Shown: positions 8,742 through 20,056 of the stretch, piece by piece
How positions within the stretch are numbered: the stretch's first letter is position 1
How the letters are laid out: each line of letters opens with the position of its first letter
NCBI GenBank assembly: GCA_024336345.1
Contig: JANFOG010000007.1
Coordinates: 1,364,001-1,428,000 of the forward strand
Length of the DNA: 64,000 nt
Direction: 5' to 3'
Source of the DNA: Mariannaea sp. PMI_226
Lineage: Eukaryota; Ascomycota; Sordariomycetes; Hypocreales; Nectriaceae
Translations under genes and position numbers: made by a program
Notes under the pieces: generated by a model
Told to the model about the DNA's origin: nothing
Seen by the model: only the letters and a program-made list of their open reading frames with translations
Databases searched by the model: none

Positions 8742-11700
8742 ATGATTCCTTTCACACATTCAGTGAACCTTCTCGCTGTCATCGCGATCTTCACGCTTAT
8801 GACATACTACTGGGTCCTTCGAGGACGCACACAATCGACACTAAAGTCCTCATCCGGGAGTGATCGCAACACATTTCGGGTCAAAGGTGTGCCCCTTGAC
8901 TGGGACTCGAAACAATTGCAAAGGCTTCTTGCCGACCGCAAGAGGACCGTTCCAGTTATCAGATCCCTCTCCCCAGAGATTGATAATTCTTCCAAAACGG
9001 CTACGGTGACCTTCGAGAACCTCCCGCTCTCACCACAAAGCCACCAGAGCGAGCGAATCTCCCTGTCCAAGTCATTTGATGACCAGCTGGACCGTGACCA
9101 ATGCTTGACGCTCGATAAAGCCTTTCTCGGTATTACTACTATCCATATGCCACCCCCAGAGGACCATAAACTCGAGTAAGTAAACAAGTTGGTAGAGAAT
9201 CCTTATGCTAACATCTATCAGTGTTGTTGCACTCTCAGGTCTTGGAGGCCACGCTTTCGGGTCTTTCAAAGAGAGAGGTGGAGACTATATGTGGCTGCGT
9301 GACTCTCTCCCGCATGATCTCACCTGTGAGGAGACAGGCCAATCGATGGCGCGCGTCATGACTTACGGATATGAATCAAGTGTCGCTGGGAGCGAGAACA
9401 TTCAGAACATAGAGGACCTTGCCACCAAGTTTCACAGCAGCCTTCTTGCGCTAGCAACTGCTCCAACAATGAGACCAATTATTCTCATCGCGCACAGTTT
9501 GGGAGGGTTGGTTGTAAAGCAGGTAAGATATACATCACACTCACCGCTATTCATTCTAACAATGTATACCACAGGCGTTGATGGCTCTCTCAAAGTCGAC
9601 AAATGAGGATGACCAAAATCTTATTAGAGCTATATATGGGATCGTCTTCTTTGGAGTTCCACATGACGGTATGGATATTAGCTCTCTTCTCCCCATGGTT
9701 GGGGATGGGCCAAATCGGCTCTTGATCGAATCGATCGGTCATATTAACTCACAAATACTCACCATCCAGCAAAGAGAGTTCCACAAAGCATTAGGCGATA
9801 GGGATAGGTCGGAAGTTTTCTGTTTCTACGAAACACTCAAGTCGCCAACCGCACGACAGGTATGCTGGTAGTCTGCCTGTAGATAAGACGGTACTGATTA
9901 GGATAGGCCAAAAACGGACACTGGGAGATCAACGGACCCACTGCAGTCCTGGTTACCAAATCCTCTGCAACGCACTGTCGACCTTGGGAAGATGGTGCAG
10001 AGCATATCTGTGCCATTGCTCGCACACATTCCAACATGGTTAAATTTGGGCCTCATGATCACGAATATGCCAACATTCGCGAGAGGCTGAGGGGTCTTGG
10101 TCGACGGGCATTAACAGTACGCAATCGCATCCAAGCGAGAACAAAATGTATGTCATAGATAATATTATCAAAGCTCCTACTAAGAAAATCTAGTCTTGGT
10201 GCCGTATAATGAAAATCCAGATTTCGTTGGGAGATGCAATATCCTAAACACACTCAAGCAACAACTTGGCCTAGGTCAGCCGCAAGGACCTACAAAGTCA
10301 CGTACAAGGGTGGCAGTCTGTGGCCTTGGTGGTATTGGGTAAGTCATCTTCAGTCTTCTTAGTATGCGAGTTAACATCATTATAGAAAAACTCAGGTTGC
10401 ACTAGCCTATGTTTACTGGCTCCGAGAGACACTCCCGAATGTATCCATATTCTGGGTTCAGGCCAACAGCGCGGAGCGCTTTTATCAGGCATACACTAAC
10501 ATTGCGAAAGAATTCAATATACCGGGACACGATGACCCAAAAGCCAATCTATTGTCTCTTGTCAAGATATGGCTAGAAAATAGATACCGATCTCGGTGGC
10601 TAATGGTAATCGACAATGCTGATGATACGGAGTTATTCTTTCGAGATCAAGGAGAGGAAGGGCCATTGGAAACATCTACGACCGCAACACACAGAGATCA
10701 TGGTCTTGGTCGCTATATCCCGGAGTGCAGGCACGGATCAATCATCATCACAACGAGAAGCAAGCAGACGGGGTTAAGGTTGGCCCCAGGAAAGCTACCG
10801 ATTAAGATCGGTAAGATGGATGACAATGAAGCATCTCTGCTCCTACATGGAATCCTGGAGGATGGCGAGATTTCTGCAGGTGAAATATCTCTTCTCTCGT
10901 CCAGGCTTGAGCATTTACCACTCGCTCTTGCGCAGGCAGCAGCATTCATCCAAGAGAATGGAATATCTCTCAGCGAATATTTCCAGCTCTTGGATGAGAG
11001 TGACTCAGCATTAGTCAACCGCCTGAGTGAACCATTCCAAACAGTCGGAAGGGACTCAGAGACACCCCATGCGGTCACGGCAACATGGATCATTTCGTTC
11101 AATCAAATCAAACAAAGAAATCCGTTTGACTCTGGAGTTCTTTCTTTTATAAGTCTCTTTCATTGGCAAGCGATTCCAAGGGAATTTGTGGAGGATTATT
11201 GCCGCCGCATACAATCCGAATGTGCAGATACCATTGAAGCAGCAAAGATTACGAAAGCACTGGGCACTCTCAAAGCCTTTTCCTTCATTACGGAGGATAA
11301 AGATCGGAATATAAACATGCACCGGCTGATACAACTGGTCACGCGAAAATGGCTCGGCATCAAAAGGGCTGAGTTCGCTCAATTAGCCCTTAAAACAATG
11401 TCAGTTGTGTACCCATACGGCAAGTTTGAGACCAGTGATGAATGCTTGAGGTTGCTTCCACATGCTTATGCTGCACTGGATAATGTCACTGGGAGCACGA
11501 AAGATGAAAAGATGGCAAGAGCCACGCTCTTGCTTAATATGGGGGGTTATTTTCATTATCGAGGGCAATGGGATATAGCAGAGCAGCATGAGGCTGAAGC
11601 TGCAAGGATTGCGAGAGAGGAAGACGATGAGGAGCAGCTGTTTACACTAACCGCTATGGACAACCTAGCAACAATATATAGGGATCAGGGTCGATTGGAG

Positions 11701-12945
11701 GAGGCAGAGAAGCTATTCGTGCAAGTGATGGAGGCTCGCAAGACGAAATTAGGTGCAGATCATCCTGATACACTGACCAGTATGGCCAACGTAGCATCAA
11801 CATATAGAAGACAGGGTCGATTGGAGGAGGCAGAGAAGCTATTTGTGCAAGTGATGGAGACTTGCAAAACAAAACTAGGTGCAGATCATCCTAATATGCT
11901 AACCAGCATGGCCAACCTAGCATCAACATACTGGAATCAAGGTCGATGGGAGGAGGCAGAGAAGCTAGATATACAAGTGATGGAGACTCGCAAGATGAAA
12001 TTAGGTGCAGATCATCCTGATACGCTGACCAGTATGGGCAACCTGGCAGTAACATATATGCACCAAGGTCGATGGGAGGAGGCAGAGAAGCTAGATATAC
12101 AAGTGATGGAGACTCGCAAGACGAAACTAGGTGCAGATCATCCTGATACGCTGACCGGTATGGGCAACCTGGCAGTAACATATATGCACCAAGGTCGATG
12201 GGAGGAGGCAGAGAAGCTAGAGAAACAAGTGGTGGAGACAAGCAAGACGAAACTAGGTGCAGATCATCCTGATACACTGAGCAATATGAATAACCTGGCA
12301 TCAACATACTGGAATCAGGGTCGATGGGAGGAGGCAGAGAAGCTAGTGGTGCAAGCGATGGAGACAAGCAAGACGAAATTAGGTGCAGATCATCCTGATA
12401 CGCTAATCAGTATGGCCAACCTGGCATTAATATTTAGAAGACAGGGTCGATTGGAGGAGGCAGAGAAGCTAGAGGTGCAAGTGATAGAAACAAGTAAGAT
12501 GAAATTAGGTGCAGATCATCCTCATACGCTGATCAATATGGGCAACCTAGCAGCAACATATAGGCACCAGGGTCGATTGGAGGAGGCAGAGAAGCTAGAG
12601 GTGCAAGTGATGGAGACAAGCAAGACGAAACTAGGTGCAGATCATCCTGATACGCTGACCAGTATGGGCAACCTAGCAGCAACATATAGAAACCAGGGTC
12701 GATGGGAGGAGGCAGAGAAACTGGAGGTGCAAGTGATGGAGACTCGCAAGATAATACTAGGTGCAGATCATCCTCATACGCTGAATAGTATGGCTAATCT
12801 CGCTTTTACTTGGAGAGGCCAGGGCCGAGATGAGGAAGCGTTGGTCTTGATGGAGAAATGTGCCCAGTCGCAGCAAAAGGTTCTTGGTACAAATCATCCA
12901 GATACTATCTCATGTGCCACCACTCTAGAGGCATGGACGGTTTAG
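8742..12945 (+). CDS. Hydrolase-NB-ARC-TPR NLR protein (STAND), apparently intact
   Basis: Exons 8742-9175, 9222-9522, 9575-9859, 9907-10147, 10194-10338 and 10386-12945 give 1321 residues; introns are 46-52 nt and every junction keeps frame. Order: N-terminal hydrophobic helix (about 8-24), an alpha/beta-hydrolase domain (about 148-340) with nucleophile motif AHSLGG (Ser237), an NB-ARC module with P-loop GLGGIGKT (464-471), Walker B LMVIDNADD and GLPL-type LPLALAQAAAF, then ten 42-residue TPRs of kinesin-light-chain type (about 895-1315), nine nearly identical. In fungi such proteins sense non-self or pathogen ligands through the repeats, oligomerise through the ATPase and release the N-terminal effector; here the effector would be a lipase/esterase-like enzyme, perhaps at a membrane. 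ATG 8742 is chosen because the upstream in-frame extension has no ATG; a four-codon upstream ATG at 8731 overlaps it. Function is inferred from family. Confidence 0.9.
11662..12930 (+). repeat. Ten tandem 126-nt TPR-coding repeats
   Basis: Each unit encodes 42 residues around QGRWEEAEKL and KTKLGADHPDTL. Units 1-9 are nearly identical in DNA as well as protein; variation concentrates at a few positions (L/W after GR, residues after EKL, residue after ET, and R/W/M then H/N/R before QGR). Unit 10 is diverged and acts as a cap. Such homogenised, variable-number arrays are typical of fungal NLR recognition domains. Confidence 0.9.
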
Positions 12946-13287
12946 TTATCGGAAGCGGAAAACACATATAGCCGACATATGCGAAATTTCAAGCTGGAGG
13001 GCAGATAGGTTATAGTTTATTGTTTTAGTAAAACGTTGGCTTTCTGTATGATCGTTGGTTCTTGCTCGATATCATGATCTATTTTATTCCTTAATATACT
13101 TAGATTTACATACAGAAAATTACAAGCAGATAGCTAGGCGGTGCTTATAGTAGGAAGCGAAGCTTCGATTATATAATATGCCAAACAAAATACACAAATA
13201 TGATAAAAGTAAGATGCTCAGTAGTCGGTGATAGATATGCGTTAGCAAGTAAGTGTATTGATGAGGTGGCTGAAAATGCACAAGGGG

Positions 13288-13340
13288 TTGATTGATTGAT
13301 TGATTGATTGATTGAATCCTATACAGTTTCAGCCAGCGTT
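13288..13340 (-). mobile_element. SINE-like short repeat, copy b (fragment)
   Basis: A GATT run followed by GAATCCTATACAGTTTCAGCC, matching the tail-proximal part of the bounded copy at 19733-19841 on the opposite strand. Only the tail end is preserved. Confidence 0.4.
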
Positions 13341-14394
13341 CATCGGGTAGCCAGAGAGCCTTGACCCACTACTTCACCCTAACTGATTGCTCAAGTTAAC
13401 CCGGACTATCTCCCCCTCCTGGGGAACAAGAAAGAAGATAGCGCCCCAAATGAATTCTCGATCAGTGATCTTGATCTCCTCCTCCTCATGCCCCATTAAC
13501 ACTGCTTTGATCTATATGTATGTACTGTATATTTTCTTCCTCCAATTTATGCTGCTGATGAGAGAGAATCGTATTTCTAAACCGTATGCCCACCCCCTTT
13601 TGCTGCGCCAGTGGGAATTCTCCTCTCTTCGTGATCCAGCTGTAGTCTTCCGAGCCTCCATAACCAAGCCATCATAACACGAAACATAGTAGTAGGGAAA
13701 ACCGCAAAAGGGAAAAAAAAACCTACTACCACTGACTGCTTCCTGCTACCGTCCAATAGCTCGGTTCTGAAGCTATACTGGTCGGCATTAGCAAGGCAGT
13801 ACAATTGAGGTCAACTCTCCAAATCCCTCAAATTGATGTTGTTAGAACCCCGATGGGCTTAAGCAGCCGCTGCCTGCAAAGTGGCCTGTAGAAACTCCCT
13901 TGGGCTAATAACACACCAACAGCGGCTGCCAAGAAATGTTTTTACAGGGGAGAGTTAATGCGAAAGGGGACCGGTGGGGGGAGCTCGTCCATGCCTCAAC
14001 CTCGTACTGCCCAGCTTGCATAGATTTAGAACCAGTCACCATGTACTTCTGTATATCTTAGAGTACTTATTGCAAAAGTTGGATACTGACTTCTTACCAT
14101 TACATTTTGGTCTAGTTTTAGCTATTAATGAGTGTCTTGAAGTACTTTAAGTAGCTGGGGAGTGCTTTAAGATTTCACATCTATATGCAAAGAGGAAGCC
14201 GATTTCACTCCCAATGATGGTGTAATTTGTCTTCTTACGTGAATTTGGGCCAGTCTTAGGATAAAGTTGTAAAAAGTCGAGGAAATTTGATTACATAAGA
14301 AAAGTTGGGCCAAACAATGTCTGAGTTCTGAGCAACCTTCTATCTTATTTGCTTGCAATCGCTGGCGTCAAGGCTGCAAATTTTCAATTTTAGC

Positions 14395-14660
14395 CAAAAA
14401 AGACAGTATTGGCACATGGCGTCTCAAACATCGCACTGAAGCCCGATTTTCCCGTCATAACCACGGGCCCAGAGAGCACCAGCAGCGCGAAGAGTTACAG
14501 CAGTCCGAAGAGCCTGAGCAGCCTGAAGAGTCTAAGCCACAAGAGATATTAGAGAAGAATTGCCTACCTGTAGTAAATGCCATTTAGAAGGCCATAGAAG
14601 GGGTGCAAAATGCTGTACTTTGCGTGACCAAGAAAGCCTATAAATATAGCTGAGGGAATT
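14395..14660 (+). pseudogene. Probable DNA-transposase C-terminal relic
   Basis: One frame reads a Gln/Glu-rich charged stretch (HQQREELQQSEEPEQPEE) and an adjacent frame reads TCSKCHLEGHRRGAKCCTLR, giving a CX2CX4HX5C knuckle; the two are out of frame with each other and stops follow. Basic/acidic linkers ending in a zinc knuckle are common at the end of fungal pogo/Tc1-type transposases. The catalytic domain is not visible, so the class is uncertain. Confidence 0.35.
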
Positions 14661-15655
14661 ATAGGGCATTTAGGGAGAAGTTTATAGGGGATTTATAGAG
14701 GGAATTTGCTGACTAATTTCTGTGTACGGGACGGTGCACGCCCTTATTTGCATCGCTAGTGGTGCAGGTATGGGCCAAGTAGCTAGTGGTTAAACCCTAT
14801 TAGCTCCTACTGTGTATCTCTCGAAATGCCTTGTTTGCCTTGCAACTATGATTATAAGAGGCTTGCTGGATATAAAACGGGCATAAGTAATAAGTTTCTT
14901 CGAGGGTGCCGACAATTGGGAATAGAAGAGTAGGGATATTTTATTTCTTCAATCGTTATAGACCATCTCTTGTCAGTGTACTGATGTCTCCTCTAGGAAG
15001 CGGTCCGTGTAAAAACATCGCCCCTGAAACGACTCTATAATTAGCACTTGAACAGTGTGAGCAAATGCCTCAACAGCCTAGCGGCAGTGGCTCTACACAG
15101 CAACAGTCAAGTTTTAATTCCAGCTACCAAAGCACCCGCCAAAACAGTCATGCATACCCAAGCAATGTCAAACGTCCCGGAAAAATCGCCTTGGTGTGTG
15201 TTTACCATAGGCGACGAGTGCCAGCTCAAGGATGAGAGCGCTTCTGAGATCAGCGCAAGCATTGCCAGGCCTAGCTACTGTTTTAGCAAGGGTTTTATCG
15301 AGCGCAAGCAATGAGTGATGTCGAGATTTTGATTACTTGGTCTACCTCCAACTAATATCTCGACACTCTAACATCCCATATTTTGAGTATTCATTACAGT
15401 ACCTGCCCTTCGTGTTCACTTAATCTAAACCAACGATTCGCTTGCTATTTGAGGGGTGATATATTTAATATCACAGTCCACATTTGCCACTTTTCGCACA
15501 TTATCCGTAGCTGTTCGTAGCACCTATACGGAGTACACATCATCTCAACCCAGGCCTGGGCTAGTTGAGTGCGGGCTTTTTCTCCCCGGGCAACCACAAA
15601 GCCTTCCGTACAGACAGCTTGGCCTGTCAACGTTCACGTGCTTGGCAGGGGATCT

Positions 15656-17771
15656 CTACGATCTCTTGAAGAGCAAAGGGGTGTTGCGGAGATGGGTGAG
15701 AACCAGGACGAGGAACCACACAATACAGATTGTGGGCAGCAGCATGGGGCTCTCTTTGTAGTTTTCCTCGGCCACATCATTGAGGGAAATCAGGGAGACG
15801 AATGCGAGGCCAAGACCGAGGAAGAAGAAGATCAAGTTGCGGATGGTGGCCCATATATGCCAGGGCTTAGTCTGGGCGATGACAATGAGAAGGGCTGTGA
15901 GGATTATGATGATACCAGCGGCGATGTACCCGTAGATGAACTAGTTGTACGTTTAGCGCGAGCAGTCTCAAGGTGCGGCTAGCAGAAGGACTCACAACTA
16001 TTTCAAAGCGGTTTACCGTCTCGGCGGTGACTAACTTCTCAAGCTCAGTCGCGGTTGCATTCTTGTTGTCATCACTGACGTCTTCCACGATATTAATGCC
16101 AAAAGTCCCCAACAAGCCATTCCTCATGCAATTAATCAAGTTGTTCAAATATTCCAAGAAATTGTCGGAGTCCGTTTGATTTACAAGACTATTGTCGTCC
16201 GTGAAACCATTTTCGTAGATATCTGTCCAAAAGTGATTAGGGAGTGTTGATATGTTGGCTAGAGCCTCATCATAAGTTTCCCAGCTACTCTGATACTTGG
16301 GAGGGTAATCTTTGAAGAATGCATCGGCTGCCATCTTCAAGTGTTTGACAATTTGTTGTGTAGTGGTAGACGCGGTAGCTTCATTAGGAAACAAACCCTC
16401 GAAATTTACCTTTTTGAGAGTATGCACAATCTTCGACCAGAGAATAAACTGGGTAAAGCTCTGCATGAAGATCACCATAGCAAGATGGAAGGGGAAGTGG
16501 ACAATGGTCCAAAGCTGTTGACGGAGAGTTGGTAGGTGGGATGCCTTCATCCAATCGAAATAGACGAGAAAGACAAAATAGATGGTAGCGGAGGCAGCAG
16601 TCACAATACCAATTGTCAGAGCATCTGGACACACATCAGCCTTTTTCAATTTTCCAATGCAGTTCCTGGACCAAACTCACCCCAGGCCGCAGGACCCTTC
16701 ACGATGGTGACAACATTCTGAGCTATGTTGACAACACCATCGCCCAGGAAGAGCACTGTCATTGTGGTCATTCGCTTTATCAAGTGGGTGTCTCTCAAGC
16801 TGAGTACGGGGAAGATCGCGGCGAGTGCGAGGGACAGCAGAACCTCGACGGCGGCAAGCACAAACCAAGCGAGGTACGCCTTACTGTCCCCATGTTGGAA
16901 CGCGAAGGTGAGTCCAAGGTAGATCATGGAGACAATGGAGGTAAGGCTGATCTGAAGTATCATCGGCAGCCTCTGCTTCTTGAAACGTCGAATGTGCCAT
17001 AAAATGCTAGCATATTCTACCGTTACGCAGGCTCGAGATATGCACAGAATAATGGCTTGTATATGATTAGATTAGTTGAGACGGATGGAGGAGGCGCAGA
17101 CACATACACATTGTCCTCATGCTCTTGACTTTCTGTTCCTCAAGCTTGAAGTCAGGTGAGACTACAGCAAAGCCCATCATAACACCTAGGTGAATAGCTC
17201 GACAAATTCGCTCTTATGATTGTCCCTTGATTAGTTCTAATCACTTTCCGAGGAGGGTGCTATTATCCTACCGAAAACACTGTCTGTGACGAACCGCACG
17301 TCATACATGCTGACTATCAGCCATGTTAACCACAAGATGCTGATATAATCACATTAGAAAATGTCGTTGTTATGTCTATGGTTCCTGGATGGTACCTGAA
17401 ATATCCAACATATGCCTTGAACCGTTCATGGTTGTTCACACCCTGGTTCTGGGCGAAAACGCTGAAGTTGGCAGCGAAGAGGAGGTCGAAGAAAAGCTCG
17501 AGTAAACTGGCATCTTCGTGCTGAGGGAATTGGTCAGTCAGTATAGGTGGATAAGACCAAGCTTGAGGCAGGGTGATCAAACCTTGCGAAACTCAGGAGT
17601 GTCGGCGTCGAATCGATCTCCAAACAAGGTCAGATCCGGTGCTGCGTTTGGGTCACGATTCGCCGGTGGCAGCGAGTCAGTCCGTTGCCTGACGACAACA
17701 GGGCTCTTGAGAAGCCGAAGCTTCTCAGAGACCTCGGCATCCTCGTGCAGATGAAGAGTGTCGGTCGACAT
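15656..17771 (-). CDS. LtrA-like (low temperature requirement A) multi-pass membrane protein
   Basis: Seven exons: 17771-17583, 17520-17396, 17339-17272, 17212-17108, 17055-16681, 16624-15996 and 15940-15656; introns 52-62 nt, total 1776 nt, 591 residues. After a charged N-terminus (63 residues from exon 1) comes HEDASLLELFFDLLFAANF, the hallmark LELFFDL motif of the LtrA family (PF06772), then successive hydrophobic helices (ILWLTWLIVSMYDVRFVTD, ILQISLTSIVSMIYLGLTF, LAWFVLAAVEVLLSLALAA and further ones), a long hydrophilic loop in exon 6 with NXT/NXS sites, and two C-terminal helices ending RSstop. The exon 5/6 acceptor is the second AG (TGTGTCCAG) because the first gives a stop. Bacterial LtrA is linked to cold growth; the fungal role is unknown. 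No defects seen. An in-frame upstream Met at 17978 is possible but gives an unlikely N-terminus. Confidence 0.9.
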
Positions 17772-19107
17772 CTCTGTCTCGAATGTGTGAGGATGTCCTA
17801 TCTTTACAACCAGAGAACCAAAAAAGGTCGAAGAATGGAAGCTAGTTGAAGAGGAGCGGCTGAAGGCGGGCACTAAAAGGATGGCTATGATACTTATACA
17901 TTGAATAGGCCCTATTTGGGCTAAAGCCTCATCTCGGAAACTTTGTTCCTTTGGTTGCTGACAGGAGTGAAGCTGCACACAGTAGCTGCATCAAGTTTTC
18001 TCTAGGTGCATATACTGTTACTACGTATGGTGGCTAGGTAATAGTGGGCAGTCGGCTCCATTTGTCGGTCTGATTATGTGAACGTCAAATCACTCGAGGG
18101 CTTCCCATCTTGCTTTGTTTTTATTTAGCTTCTTCTAATGTAAGCATGGCTTTAACCTTAGCGGTTTGCCTAGGGGCCCTAGTTCGAGCTTCACATTTCG
18201 AGCCTCTAACTTGCCAATGAGAGAGATGGCTGGGAAGTGGAGGGTGTGATTTCTGGTTGAGCCAGGCCATTCTCGAGGCTCTATCCAGGGAGATTGTGTA
18301 AGCCCAAGATGCAGGCGCTCGAGAGGCGCATGCGGAACCACAAGGTTGGATGAGCTGGTCCTTGGCAACAGAAGTTCAAACGGTTCTTGCTCAAGCCTCT
18401 GGTGCACGTCCTGCTTTTCCTGCAGATATTATACAATGATCGTCGAGTATGTAGTAGTATGTAAGCTAGGATCTGGACCAAAGTCCTAAATAACCGCCGG
18501 GTTGATGATGGTCTCATGAAGTCGAAAGCGGGTAGGGCTAACCTAATCTGGTCTCGTTCTTCGACGCAGTTGGTATTTTTGCACTCAAGCTGAGCAACGG
18601 GCCTTGGCATACCATACCGTGCCTTGCAATTCGGGAGTCATCCGTACCTAGATTCTGTCTGACTTTGGCTGGCTGCCTCAGAGAGAGCGCGTGCGTGCTT
18701 GCCGGCTCCAGGCATCAATCATGGCTGTGGGAAGTTTTTGCCTCGCGAGATGGCGGTGCGCCTCACTTATTCGCTTCCTGCAGGAATACGAAAATTTCAC
18801 AGCTCCTCGACATGGCTTACATCTGACCGCCACATCTCCACCCTGTATTATCATCGAAAAGAGTGAATATCGGCGAAGCGTTTGTATGTGCCGGTACTGT
18901 GGTGGTCAGGAAATGCATTGGAACTTTTTTTTAGCAGCCTCCACATCCATAGTATGATGCACCAGCAACCTTGCCCAGGTAATAGGACTTGGCGAAAAAC
19001 AATCCTGCAATATATATCGATCTCCTGATGTCGACAAAGAGGTATGCATCTCCTGGTACTGACATAACTATTCTGTGCATGCACTTAGAAGGTCCCATTG
19101 GCATTAG
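17772..19107. other. Gene-free stretch
   Basis: Upstream region of the LtrA-like gene and beyond. Several open frames of 60-110 codons occur on both strands but none has a recognisable domain, signal peptide or conserved pattern. No repeat was identified. Confidence 0.4.
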
Positions 19108-19546
19108 CCTGTCGCGTCAAGACGCGACCGGCGAAAGAAGCACGAAGAGGAAGCGGAGGAAAACAAAGGAGAGAGACACTTGGTATATCTGCGACCACGA
19201 AATAACCAATCACGCACTCGTGAGTTGGACGATGAACTTGCCTTGGACTATGTCGATGGGCCAAAGTCGGCTCAGAAGGCGACGTTAAAGAGCATTCTCA
19301 CTCCTACCGAAAAGCGAGGTCGTCCTCCCAAAAGCGTCAAGTTTGGATGCGGGAAGGATGCAAATGGGGAGGTAATTTTTGAAGATTTTTTAAGAAAGCC
19401 GCGACGAAAACCTACTATACCGACCAAAGACAGAATTTTCTGCGAAATATGTTGGAAACTTGATTCATTTGCCAGTGGATGCTTTTCTATGTCTATAGAT
19501 TTATGCGAGATAATAACCGGCAAACTATCATTTAGCCAAAAAAAAA

Positions 19547-19578
<32 letters not shown>

Positions 19579-19580
19579 AA
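19108..19580 (+). other. Unrecognised ORF fragment with AT-hook-like motif, ending in a poly(A) tract
   Basis: The frame opens after a TAG at 19105-19107, just where TTGGCATTAG could be a splice acceptor, and reads a charged protein (SRRDRRKKHEEEAEENKGER, then LDDELALDYVDGP) followed by TEKRGRPPKSVKFG, whose RGRP core resembles an AT-hook. It then runs into a 43-nt A tract (19538-19580, a single G at 19566). No ATG, no 5' part and no stop before the A tract are visible, so this looks like the 3' end of a coding sequence, possibly a retroposed one. Family unknown. Confidence 0.3.
19538..19580 (+). repeat. Poly(A) tract (28 A, G, 14 A)
   Basis: A near-pure adenine run directly downstream of the AT-hook-like ORF fragment and directly upstream of repeat B copy 1. 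Consistent with a retroposed 3' end or slippage-expanded homopolymer. Confidence 0.9.
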
Positions 19581-19649
19581 CCTTTCAATCTATCTCCTGT
19601 CCATCTTTTTATTGCCTATTATTAACGAGTACGGGCAATGCTTCTTATG

Positions 19650-20056
19650 CTGTTGCACGTGTTGAACACCCTATTAGTTACGTGATACATTTTGGCTTGG
19701 TGCTATTTGTGACTTATGTGTTATGTTTCTCTCTGCCGCTGTCAAACCGAGACCGCCCCGGCTGGCCGCCGGGCCCCTGCCTATCCGGGCATAGCTGCGG
19801 GTCACGCGGCTGCAACCGTGTAGGAATAATCAATCAATCAATTTCTCTTTGCTGTTTTTCCTGTGTGACGTCCATAGCTTGCCCGGCAGGCCGGGGCAGG
19901 TAGGCAAGCAGGCAAGCAGGCAAGAGAAAGGATAGATATATCCAATCCATCATAGCCTAGATGTTAGTCTTCTTTTCTGATCATCAATACATTGAGCTGT
20001 TCAGGCTACTTTCTGTTGGTCCCTATTTTATAGCGTGCAGCTTGTTTTATATTTGC
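19650..20056 (+). repeat. Dispersed repeat B, copy 1 (interrupted by a SINE-like element)
   Basis: From about GTTGCACGTGTTGAACACC to GCGTGCAGCTTGTTTTA. Copies 2 (46127-46420, inverted) and 3 (50195-50470) share the same phrases in order: the CGTGTTGAACAC start, TTTTGGCT-GG, a TTATGTTTCT phrase, CCTCCATAGCTTGCCCG, ATCCATCATAGCCTAGAT, GTCTTCTTTT and AGCGTGCAGCTTG. Copy 1 is longer only because it contains the 109-bp insertion at 19733-19841. No coding capacity; could be a solo LTR or a MITE. Its right end abuts the end of the subtilase pseudogene. Confidence 0.75.
19733..19841 (+). mobile_element. SINE-like element, copy c, with 7-bp target duplication
   Basis: Begins CTGCCGCTGTCAAACCGAGA, passes GGGCATAGCTGCGGGTCACG and CGGCTGCAACCGTGTAGG, and ends in an AATCAATCAATCAA tail. 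It is flanked by TTTCTCT at 19726-19732 and 19842-19848. The two other copies of repeat B have an uninterrupted TTTCTATTTGCTG here, i.e. the empty site. Short length, simple-repeat tail and a 7-bp duplication fit a SINE; RNA polymerase III boxes are not clear enough to claim. Confidence 0.75.

Larger units (their letters stand above)
12946..15655. other. Gene-poor stretch with SINE fragment and transposase relic
   Basis: Contains an (ATTG)n run with a partial SINE-like copy (13288-13340) and, at about 14395-14660, a decayed frame holding a zinc-knuckle-like TCSKCHLEGHRRGAKC (14566-14613) in a context like the C-terminus of fungal DDE transposases. A possible 56-codon Gln/Ser-rich frame lies at 15065-15235 (starts MPQQPSGSGSTQQQSS); I cannot support it as a gene. 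Nothing else is recognisable. Confidence 0.35.

Noticed and set aside
11891..12367. 158-codon minus-strand frame with repeated SLASLPPPID phrases
   Set aside because: Antisense shadow of the TPR repeats of the NLR.
15065..15235. 56-codon Gln/Ser-rich frame starting MPQQPSGSGSTQQQSS
   Set aside because: Has coding-like composition but no homologue I recognise, no neighbours in support and no splice context; too little to call a gene.
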